A stretch of DNA of 64,000 bases from Amphiura filiformis (Eukaryota > Echinodermata > Ophiuroidea > Amphilepidida > Amphiuridae). The stretch's first letter is position 1; each line of letters starts with the position of its first letter. A model generated the notes under the pieces. The model worked only from the letters and a program-made list of their open reading frames with translations. It did not search any database and was not told the origin of the DNA. The position numbers were made by a program, and so were the translations under genes. Below are positions 23,143 through 32,000 of the stretch, piece by piece. The stretch lies in the NCBI RefSeq assembly GCF_039555335.1, contig NC_092636.1:56909706-56973705 (forward strand), in the 5' to 3' direction.

Positions 23143-24129
23143 AGATGCAAAGAAATATATGTATTGTATTTAGGTTCATACAAGATATTTTGTATGTGTC
23201 TGTTGAATTGCTTGCAATAAAGAATAATGGAATATAACTGGGGATCCATTATTGTTTCTTTAGAGTGCTTTTCTTGTACTACTGAGGTGTAATGAAAGAC
23301 AGAGATAAAAAGAATTTATCGCGTCTGATACTCTGATGTCACTGTCAATTACGATCCTTGATGGGTTTACACAGGTTAATAGCCGGTAATAGGATATGAT
23401 GATAATATTATTGATAATTATGCTTGATCTTTCATTACATCACTTGTTCCCTACATTGTAGACAAACTTCACTCATTACAAACATCCGCTATCACCCACA
23501 TCTTGAGGGGAGGGGGGAAATGGGAGGCTAAAATTTCGATTTTGAAGCCATTTTTCAAATGTCACCACGGTTAAGGTCAAGTCACATATTGAGATGGGGT
23601 TGTGTACGTGATGTGTGTTTTGGTCTATACGTCACACCATGGAAGAAAGAGATAAGAAGGAACCACAACGAACACATTCACTTTGTCCACTCCCTTTACC
23701 GACATTTAATTGACATTGTTATTCATGAGGATTTACTTTGATCAATACCCCGCGTTAAATAGGTGATTGGTATTGTACTGTATGTATTTGCATGTTTTCT
23801 GGAGCGTGTCTGAAGGATGATTTGAACTAATGACCTTCCGTGCAAGCACTCTATAGGATTTTCTCTGGTGACGTGATCATCGGTCATTGATGGCCTACAT
23901 CTTTTCTTCCATTTCGCCCAATTTTCCCGAACTTTGATGACTTTTTTCTCAGAGTTGGCAGTCTTTGGCACTGAAACGAGTTAGCTAGTTACGATTATAC
24001 ACATATAAACTATTAAATTACACAAGTTTCATGTACCGGACTCAACCGGAACATTGTGCATTATTTAAGAACATTTTGCATCTATTTTTCATCGAAAAGT
24101 CACCAAAATCTTACCTTATTTGCTAAAGA
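23143..24129. other. No gene recognised
   Basis: A 36-bp segment (ATGGAAGAAAGAGATAAGAA onward, 23639-23672) is matched in inverted orientation at about 24459-24493 and 25160-25194. The ORFs of 60 and 82 codons are not recognisable. Confidence 0.4.
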
Positions 24130-24720
24130 TGAAACTCAGCAAATAAACGGCCGATTTTGATGACCTGTGCGATGTGTTAAAGGACATTTTCTACACAACA
24201 CGATCAAGAAAACAGTTTGACTGTAGATCCCAAAACAAAGCTACTATACATGTTCAGAGCATCAGTGAAATTCCATAATCTTACTTCTGGGTAGCGTTTG
24301 TTTGTTCTTGGATGGGTTTGTTATAGTTTTTTTCCAGTAATGATTTCGCCAAGCATCGATCGCGGTAAATGGATCATACATGAAAGTAAGTACCATTGAT
24401 AGCTTTTCTCTTCATGCGTCAATGGATAAGCGGATTAAAACTTGGCCGATCGAAGTCGTTGTGGTTCCTTCTCATCTCTTTCTTCCATGGTCACACTAGT
24501 GGGTATAAGATGCCATGAATGTATCCCTGGGGTGGGGAAAGTTATTAATGAAACCACACAAAAGATGATCTCCCGGCCCCCTCCTCACATATCTGAGGGT
24601 AGGGGTCATAATTGAGCTCCCTATCCCTCCCTTAATAGTGCAACGTAATGCTAATGCATAAATGAATACTCTTATCAATTAGTAGGTTTTTAGCGGGTTC
24701 GCCGTCGGACAAGTTTAGAA

Positions 24721-24764
24721 CTGTCAAGCTTTCGTCAGGAGTAGCTCTGACTTCTTCAGGACAA
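24721..24764 (-). ncRNA. Hammerhead-ribozyme-like motif (left copy 1)
   Basis: The sequence is the exact reverse complement of the motif at 29811-29854 described below. It lies in the first copy of the 701-bp duplication. Confidence 0.4.
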
Positions 24765-25421
24765 AGTACCTAAGAATGAGACATGTAGACCGCCCCTTGT
24801 CTACTGATGACTCTGAAAAGAGCCGTTTGCTGAAACTCAGCAAATAAACGGCCGATTTTGATGACCTTTTTGATGTGTTAAAGGACATTTTCTACACAAC
24901 ACGATCAAGAAAACAGTTTGACTGTAGATCCCAAAACAAAGCTACTATACATGTTCAGAGCATCAGTGAAATTCCATAATCTTACTTCTGGGTAGCGTTT
25001 GTTTGTTCTTGGATGGGTTTGTTATAGTTTTTTTCCAGTAATGATTTCGCCAAGCATCGATCGCGGTAAATGGATCATACATGAAAGTAAGTACCATTGA
25101 TAGCTTTTCTTTTCATGCGTCAATGGATAAGCGGATTAAAACTTGGCCGATCGAAGTCGTTGTGGTTCCTTCTCATCTCTTTCTTCCATGGTCACACTAG
25201 TGGGTATAAGATGCCATGAATGTATCCCTGGGGTGGGGAAAGTTATTAATGAAACCACACAAAAGATGATCTCCCGGCCCCCTCCTCACATATCTGAGGG
25301 TAGGGGTCATAATTGAGCTCCCTATCCCTCCCTTAATAGTGCAACGTAATGCTAATGCATAAATGAATACTCTTATCAATTAGTAGGTTTTTAGCGGGTT
25401 CGCCGTCGGACAAGTTTAGAA

Positions 25422-25465
25422 CTGTCAAGCTTTCGTCAGGAGTAGCTCTGACTTCTTCAGGACAA
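25422..25465 (-). ncRNA. Hammerhead-ribozyme-like motif (left copy 2)
   Basis: Identical to the motif at 24721-24764, 701 bases downstream, within the left terminal repeat of the PLE. It points outward, away from the ORF. Confidence 0.4.
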
Positions 25466-25509
25466 AGTACCTAAGAATGAGACATGTAGACCGCCCCTTG
25501 TCTACTGAT

Positions 25510-25757
25510 GACTCTGAAAAGAGCCGTTTGCTGAAGACTGCCCCTTGTCAACAGAAACTAGCAGATCTCGCCTACCTGCTGATTTTGTAAGTTTTGGTGG
25601 CTCTGAAAAGAGCCGTTCAATGAAGACTGCCCCTTGTCTACAGAGAACTAGCAGATCTCGCCTATCTGCTAATATAAAGGTTTTGGTGGCTCTGAAAAGA
25701 GCCGTTTGCTGAAGACTGCCCCTTGTCTACAGAAACAAGCAGATCTCGCCTATCTGC
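25510..25757 (-). repeat. Left 89-bp repeat array of the PLE with histone-type stem-loops
   Basis: Stem-loops GGCTCTTTTCAGAGCC (minus strand) occupy 25599-25614 and 25688-25703. A variant ending GAGTC lies at 25510-25525, and its duplicate at 24809-24824. Spacing is exactly 89 bases. Each unit also has a second hairpin, AGCAGAT/ATCTGCT, with a 7-base loop. The array is the mirror of the one at 28185-28510. Confidence 0.85.
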
Positions 25758-25806
25758 TGAATGTACGTGATGTGCTGAATGTACGTGATTGCTGAATGTA
25801 CGTGAT
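25758..25806 (+). repeat. Three tandem copies of a 16- to 17-bp motif at the PLE ORF start
   Basis: GCTGAATGTACGTGAT occurs three times in a row. The last copy supplies the ATG (25796) of the first ORF block, so the natural start codon is ambiguous. Confidence 0.8.
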
Positions 25807-27995
25807 TGTCAGAGCCACGATTAATGAAAATCGACAGCAAATGCAACGTATATCCAATGAAATAAATCAAACGTACAATTGGCTTAAAGATAATATGAAT
25901 GAAATGGATTTTAAAACTGTATCACGTGTGGCCAAGATAGCAGCCGACAAAACATACTCACGTGTTAAGCAAGAACATCTTCAGAAATTTGCCCGTCTAA
26001 AACAAGAAAACCTGCCGGTCAACATCCTAAGGCGGGATTGGCGAAATAAGAGTGACTTTCCTCAAAATACAGTCCGCAATGAAAGTAGTAGGGAAAATCT
26101 GAAAATGCTATCTTAAGCAAAGGCATGAATTTCTCACCAACTCCAACGAGCATTCCGGTCAAAAAGTTAATAGCGGCGACCGAACACGGCTTAAAAGACT
26201 TATGTGAAGGTGAAGCCAACCTAGTGCGAAGTGATGTTCTCAGGGTTCTCAAGAAAGCCAAAGTTCCTCAACCAAATATATCTCGAGAAGAGAGAGAAGC
26301 GTTGAATTCACTCAAGAATGATGATTCCATAATTGTCCTTCCAGCAGACAAGGGCGGTCTACCGTTGTTATGGACAAAGATAAGTACCAAGAGAAAATGA
26401 ACAACTTATTGTCTGAAGGCGATACTTATCAGGTCATGAAGAAAGATCCCACCCTATCTCTTGAACGCAAGATAGGTAAGGCCATCTCTGAGTTGAAGGA
26501 ACAGAACAAGGTTGATAAGAAAAAGGCATCACATTTAACACCTAAGCACACTGTGCCTCCACGTATATATGGTCTACCGAAGATTCACAAAGAAAACATG
26601 CCACTTAGACCTATTGTCAGCTCAATCAATTCACCATGCTACAATTTAGCGAAACACCTAGCGGATATATTGACACCCTTATCAGGGAAAGGCACTTCCT
26701 ACATCAAGAACTCGCAACATTTTGTTGAAAAGGCAGGGCAAATACCCATAGAACCAGGTGACTTATTGGTCAGTTTTGATGTGGTATCATTATTCACTAA
26801 TGTACCAATTGATGATGCTAGTAAGATTATAGGAGATATCTTGCGTGATGATGATACACTTAAAAGCAGAACACGCATGACAAGCGATGAGATCGTAGAA
26901 CTTATGAAGTTATGCCTCACATCTACGTACTTCAAATGGCAAGGGAAATTCTATGAACAAAAAGAGGGTCAGGCAATGGGTTCACCCCTCTCCCCAATAA
27001 CATGTAATATCTTCATGGAACACTTTGAAACCAAAGCACTAGATACGTATCCTTTGAAACCCGTTGCTTGGTTCAGATTTGTTGATGACACATTCGTCGT
27101 CTGGCGACATGGCAAAGACGAACTGGTCAAATTCCTAAGTCATCTCAACAATCAACACAAGTGTATCCAGTTCACAATGGAGATTGAGGAGGCGGGTGGC
27201 ATACCTTTCCTTGATGTCAAAGTGCAGAGATCAGACACTAGCTTGAGTTTCGCCATATACCGAAAACCCACTCATACTGATCAATATCTTCATTTTAACT
27301 CTAGTCACCATATGTCTGCCAAGAACAGTGTTGTCAATACACTGGTTCACAGAGCACTGACTCTGTGTGATGAAGAACATCGAAAAGATGAACTCAAACA
27401 CATTGAAAAAGCGTTGAACAAGAATGGCTATCCCTCAAACCTCATTCACAAGGCAATCAAGAAACAGACAGGAGAACGATCAGAAGAATTGGTGGACGAT
27501 GAACACAAAGGCGTTACCTTCATGCCATATATCAAAGGTGTATCAGACAAAATCTGTCGGTTTCTAAACCGATCAGGGGTCAAAACATTCTACTCTTGGT
27601 CGGCCAAATTAAGAGACATCCTAAGCCACCCAATAGATCCTCTGCCCAAGGATCGTGCACCATGTGTGTACTCTATACCTTGCAGTTGTGGTGAGCAATA
27701 CATAGGCCAAACCAAACGACCACTAAAGGTCAGAATATCTGAACACCGAAGAGCCACAAGACAAAAGAAAGAAGAAGGATCGGCATTAGCTGAACATGCT
27801 TGCAAAGAAGGCCATGAACCTCTGTGGGACGAAACAACAAAACTGGCACAAGTTTCTCACTTGGGGATGAGGTTGACCCGTGAAGCGTTGGAAATCAGAG
27901 TTAATGAAACTTCTACTATCAATAGAAATGACGGCAAAGACATCAGTCGTATGTGGCGCTCTCTATTTTCAAACAACCAATCACAGAGCCGCTAA
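25796..27995 (+). pseudogene. Penelope-like RT/GIY-YIG endonuclease, two frameshifts
   Basis: Three frame blocks join to one protein of about 730 residues. The 25796-26116 block passes into the second frame near 26110 (NFSPTPTSIPVKK follows), and the second block passes into the third near 26350, after LPADKGG. Each junction is explained by one missing base. The third block (26370-27995, 541 residues) is intact, with YGLPKIHK at 67-74, motif A SFDVVSLFTNVP (Asp137), motif B GQAMGSPLSP (200-209) and motif C FVDD (237-240), where most PLEs have YVDD. The GIY-YIG domain starts at CVYSIPCSCGEQYIGQTKR (432-450), with R..EHRR and the later REALEI glutamate. It would nick the target and prime reverse transcription. 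Only two lesions suggest a fairly young copy. Confidence 0.92.
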
Positions 27996-28057
27996 TCTTA
28001 TCACATCGTATGTGGCGCTCTCTATTTTCAAACAACCAATCACAGAGCCGCTAATCT
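27948..28057 (+). repeat. 59-bp tandem duplication across the PLE stop codon
   Basis: CGTATGTGGCGCTCTCTATT through GAGCCGCTAATCT at 27948-27998 is repeated at 28007-28057. The first copy encodes the last residues (RMWRSLFSNNQ...) and the stop; the second is in the 3' region. Confidence 0.9.
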
Positions 28058-28184
28058 GTACCACGTCCGCAATTAAGTGATATAAACGCTCATCGTGCAT
28101 ACAATCAATCAATTGGTCCATGAGTGGCCAAACGGTTCCTGGTAAGCCGTATACTTCTATTACAGTATATGCAGTCTACATGTT

Positions 28185-28510
28185 CTCTGTTGACAAGGGG
28201 CAGTCTTCATTGAACAGCTCTTCCTCAGAGCGAACAAAACTTACAAATTCAGCAGATAGGCGAGATCTGCTTGTTTCTGTAGACAAGGGGCAGTCTTCAG
28301 CAAACGGCTCTTTTCAGAGCCACCAAAACCTTTATATTAGCAGATAGGCGAGATCTGCTAGTTCTCTGTAGACAAGGGGCAGTCTTCATTGAACGGCTCT
28401 TTTCAGAGCCACCAAAACTTACAAAATCAGCAGATAGGCGAGAGCTGCTAGTTTCTGTTGACAAGGGGCAGTCTTCAGCAAACGGCTCTTTTCAGAGTCA
28501 TCAGTAGACA
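28185..28510 (+). repeat. Right 89-bp repeat array of the PLE
   Basis: Four units, each about 89 bp, contain GACAAGGGGCAGTCTTCA, a histone-type stem-loop and the hairpin AGCAGATAGGCGAGATCTGCT (one copy has GAGAGCTGCT). The array begins about 190 bases after the PLE stop codon. It is the inverted counterpart of the left array. Confidence 0.85.
28306..28499 (+). promoter_or_regulatory. Histone-mRNA-type 3' stem-loops in the PLE 3' region
   Basis: GGCTCT-TTTC-AGAGCC occurs exactly at 28306-28321 and 28395-28410, with AAC before and ACCA after. A variant ending GAGTC lies at 28484-28499, and a degenerate one (AGCTCTTCCTCAGAGC) at 28216-28231. A 6-bp stem and 4-base TTTC loop with ACCA downstream is the canonical metazoan replication-dependent histone 3' processing element, bound by SLBP. 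No purine-rich histone downstream element such as CAAGAAAGA is visible after the loops. Function in the PLE is an inference. Confidence 0.8.
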
Positions 28511-28540
28511 AGGGGCGGTCTACATGTCTCATTCTTAGGT

Positions 28541-29803
28541 GGGTCATTCTTCGGTAAGGTGCACGTTTGAAGGTTTGGAAAATAGACATTTCAAAATGAT
28601 TTTTCTGTTAATTTTTTTACAGATTAAGAAAGAGACATGTCTCCAGTGTAGTAAAAAGTGTTTGGCCCAATCTTTATTAGCAGCTTGATGTAATTTTTTG
28701 GCTTTTTCTGCAGCTAATGTCATCTCCATCACCGTCGTCATCTCCGTCACAATTGCAACGAAGTTCAACTGATACCAAAAATGTGTCGCACATTGAACAT
28801 TTGTTTTTTACCTACAGAGGAAGGGAGTATAACCAAGAATGTGCAACATATCATTACATTTCCATTTGACCAGTTTTAAGGTCAAAGCAGGGCATTATCT
28901 GTAGAGTGACGGAGATGATGTCAAGGAATGGAAATTCTGCTGTATCATCTCCGTCACGTGACGGAAATGATTCTCTCATAGTGAAAATCACCTTCAAACG
29001 TCATATCCATCACACAATTGTGACGGATATGACGTGATGGTATATTACGAAATTAACAAACTTACGACCTAGTGGTACAACTATAACATACACATGGTCA
29101 ATAAAGGAGGTGAATAGAAATAAACGTACAACTGTTGTAATTTTGAAAAAAGTAAAATAAATAATGCAAACATTTTAGGTATCAGAAGCGTTCGGAGATG
29201 ATGATTAATAAAGGTACCCACCCGTATGAGTGAAGAAATGGTTATAGTTTTGATGAATTTATTGCGCCAACATGAGGAAAAAATGTCCAAATGAATTTAC
29301 TGCATATTGAATTGTGCTCTCTAGGTCAAATAAAGGACCTTACAAAATTGGTATTTTACTCCAGGCGCTTCTAAATTTTCGTGACGGTAGATGACACAGA
29401 CATAGGGACAGGAAATTTTAGACATATAGGGTGAAATTATTTGTACTCCTGGCTATGAAAGATGTGTTACAATAACTTTTTCTACAATATACAATAAATA
29501 ACTTGTCATTCCCGGTGCTTTTTACGATGGTGAAGTTATTCACTAAAAGATATCAGCATCAAAAATTTTGATGACCCCAATCGGGACATGGGGTTTTGCA
29601 GGGTGTGACACCCTGTATAAGCAATTTCCTCGAAAATAAGAACTTCTTTTAATAGTTTGATGTTTTGAGAGCTTTTGAGATATAAAAGGAACGTCAATAC
29701 TAAACAACTGCAAAAAATAAAATTCGAAATCATGTTTCGTATTTTAGTTATGACTCCTGAAAGTGGCGGGACTGCAAACGTGCACCTTACCGAAGAATGA
29801 CCC
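28541..29803. mobile_element. TIR element inserted in the right PLE arm
   Basis: Ends GGGTCATTCTTCGGTAAGGT and its exact reverse complement (about 29 bp of TIR, ending CACGTTTG) are flanked by AGGT (28537-28540, 29804-29807). The left PLE arms give the empty site CTTAGGTACTTTG (as complement), so the insertion and its 4-base duplication are directly supported. The interior has iterated TCATCTCCGTCAC and its complement, but no transposase. The superfamily is not identified; a 4-bp duplication limits the choice. Confidence 0.88.
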
Positions 29804-29810
29804 AGGTACT

Positions 29811-29854
29811 TTGTCCTGAAGAAGTCAGAGCTACTCCTGACGAAAGCTTGACAG
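29811..29854 (+). ncRNA. Hammerhead-ribozyme-like motif (right copy, sense with the PLE)
   Basis: TTGTC (stem I) is followed by CTGAAGA (core CUGANGA), one extra A, stem II GTCAG...CTGAC, then GAAA, a two-base GC, TT (positions 16.1 and 17), and GACAG, which pairs with the stem I strand. The minimal stem III is the layout reported for PLE hammerheads. Weak points are the extra A between core and stem II, and U instead of the usual C at the cleavage position. It is a candidate, not a proven ribozyme. Confidence 0.4.
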
Positions 29855-30683
29855 TTCTAAACTTGTCCGACGGCGAACCCGCTAAAAACATACTAATTGT
29901 TATGAATTCCCGTCGTAAAAGCCTATCCCACAATTTGAATACTCTTATGCTGGTTTCATACTTTCCTGCCGCTTGCCGCTTTGCCGCTCTGAAGATGATT
30001 TTACTTCACTGCGCAATCTCACTAAAAACGCTAGCGGTGACCAGCTAGATATGTGATGGAGTGGTTTGTTATCAGCAGTAGATGTGTGACGAAGTAGTGT
30101 GCTGTTAGTGTTAGCAGTAGATGCTCGATGAAGTAGTGTGCTATCAGCAGTAGATAGGTGATGAAGTAGTATGCTATCAGCAGTAGATAGTGGATGAAGT
30201 AGTGTGTTATCAGCAGTAGATCGGTGATGAAGTAGTGTGTTATCAGAAGTAGATATGTGATGGAGTGGTTTGTTATCAGCAGTAGATAGGCGACCAAGTA
30301 GTGTGCCGTCGGCAGTAGATACTGGATGAAGAAGTGTGTATCAGCAGTAGATATGTGATGAAGTAGTGTGTTATCAGCAGTAGAAAGGTGACGAAGTAGT
30401 GTGCTGTCAGCAGTAGATAGTAGATGAAGTAGTGTGCTACCAGCAGTAGATATGTGATAAAGTAGTATGTTATCTGTAGTAGATAGTGAGAGAAGTAGTG
30501 TGCTATCAGCAGTAGATAGTGGATGAAGTAGTGTGTTATCAGCAGTAGATATGCGATGAAATAGTGTGCTATCAGCAGTAGATATGTTTTGAAGTAGTGT
30601 GCTATAGGCAGTAGATAGTGGATGAAGTAGTGTGCTATAAGCAGTAGATAGGTGGTGATGAAGTAGTGTGCAATCAGAAGTAG

Positions 30684-30795
30684 ATTATCCAATCTTGTCT
30701 GACATTTTCAATTTAAGTATCACTACCGGCCGCACACCAGATGCTTGGAAGCTTTCTAGAGTCATACCAGTCTTGAAGTCCGGCGACCCTCACGC
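30684..30795 (+). pseudogene. Short RT fragment inside the satellite (copy 1)
   Basis: About 112 bp starting ATTATCCAATCTTGTCTG match 31529-31640. The frame includes TTGRTPDAWKLSRVIPVLKS, a motif-0/1 region of CR1/jockey-like RTs. It stops at CCTCACGC, where the satellite resumes, while copy 2 continues. Confidence 0.75.
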
Positions 30796-31528
30796 AGTAG
30801 ATATGTGATGAAGTAGTGTGCTATCAGCAGTAGATATGTGATGAAGTAGTGGGCTATCAGCAGTAGATAGGTGATGAAGTAGTGTGTTATCAGCAGTAGA
30901 TATGTGATGAAGTAGTGTGTTATCAGCAGTAGATAGGTGATGAAGTAGTGTGCTATCAGCAGTAGATAGTGGATGAAGTAGTGTGCTATCAGCAGTAGAT
31001 ATGTGGTGATGAAGTAGTGTGTTATCAGCAGTAGATATGTGATGGAGTGGTTTGTTATCAGCAGTAGATCGGTGATGAAGTAGTGTGCCGTCGGCAGTAG
31101 ATAGTGGATGAAGTAGTGTGCTACCAGCAGTAGATATGTGATAAAGTAGTATGTTATCTGTAGTAGATAGTGAAAGAAGTAGTATGTTATCAGCAGTAGA
31201 TATAGGTAGTGATGAAGTAGTGTGCTATCAGCAGTAGATAGTGGATGAAGAAGTGTGTTATCAGCAGTAGATATGCGATGAAGAAGTGTGTTATCTGCAG
31301 TAGATAGTGGATGAAGTAATGCAATATCTGCAGTAGATAGTGGATGAAGTAGTGTGTTATCAGCAGTAGATATGCGATGAAGTAGTGTGTTATCAGAAGT
31401 AGATATGCGATGAAATAGTGTGCTATCAGCAGTAGATATGTTTTGAAGTAGTGTGCTATTGGATGAAGTAGTGTGCTATAAGCATGCAGTAGATAGGTGG
31501 TGATGAAGTAGTGTGCAATCAGAATTAG

Positions 31529-32000
31529 ATTATCCAATCTTGTCTGACATTTTCAATTTAAGTATCACTACCGGCCGCACACCAGATGCTTGGAAGCTTT
31601 CTAGAGTCATACCAGTCTTGAAGTCCGGCGACTCTCACGCTGCTTCCAATTTACAGACCCATCTCCCTTCAACCCATCTGCAGTAAACTTCTTAAAAAGG
31701 TCATCCATGGCCATGTCCTCCGTCATTTCAGCTCCAACAATATCTTAACCGACAGAGAGTTTGGGTTTCTGCCTAAGTCCTCTACCACGGATGCTCTCAC
31801 TACTGCCCTTCGTGAATGGTATGGCCACCTGGAAGGACGCAGAAACATCGTCGCGATACTTTTCGTTCTGTCCAAGGCTTTTGACCGTGTGCCACATCGC
31901 CCTCTACTTCTCAAACTTAGGGCCGCCGGTGTTGCCGGACCGTTACTCTCATGGTTTAGGTCTTACCTTTCCTGTAGAACGCAGCTGGTTGCCATCCGTG
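31529..32000 (+). pseudogene. RT fragment inside the satellite (copy 2, longer)
   Basis: The fragment reads GRTPDAWKLSRVIPVLKSGD, then FSSNNILTDREFGFLPKSST, then LSKAFDRVPHRPLLLKL (motif A region, with S for the usual catalytic-neighbour D) and SWFRSYLSCRTQLVAIRG, with a frame change in the early part. It belongs to a CR1/jockey-like LINE distinct from the one at 34.8 kb. Both its ends join satellite monomers directly. Confidence 0.8.

Larger units (their letters stand above)
24130..25531. repeat. 701-bp tandem duplication at the left end of the Penelope-like element
   Basis: 24130-24830 and 24831-25531 are near identical with an exact 701-base offset; only a few substitutions are seen, such as CTGTGCG versus CTTTTTG. 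Each unit holds about 535 bp of presumed flanking DNA, the 12-bp target-site sequence GAATACTCTTAT and the first 155 bp of the element. The 60-codon ORF in each copy is not recognised. Confidence 0.85.
25377..29936 (+). mobile_element. Penelope-like retroelement (PLE)
   Basis: One ORF encodes an RT followed by a GIY-YIG endonuclease, the defining combination of PLEs. The ends are inverted: 25377-25760 on the left corresponds to the reverse complement of 28185-28540 plus 29804-29902 on the right, as in PLE terminal (pLTR) repeats. The 12-bp GAATACTCTTAT lies at 24664-24675, 25365-25376 and 29937-29948, which fits a target-site duplication. Each terminal region has 89-bp repeat units with a histone-type stem-loop, and a hammerhead-like motif. 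The right arm is interrupted by a 1,263-bp MITE. Element extents are inferred from these repeats. Confidence 0.85.

Noticed and set aside
24496-24678. Duplicated 60-codon minus ORF (again at 25197-25379)
   Set aside because: Identity of the two copies reflects the 701-bp DNA duplication, not selection; no recognisable motif.
24804-24830. CTGATGACTCTGAAAAGAG as a hammerhead core in the 89-bp unit
   Set aside because: The bases after the hairpin are CC rather than GAA; the hairpin is better explained as the complement of a histone-type stem-loop.
29797-30048. 83-codon plus ORF after the PLE
   Set aside because: It starts in the last bases of the inserted MITE and reads through the PLE end and flank.
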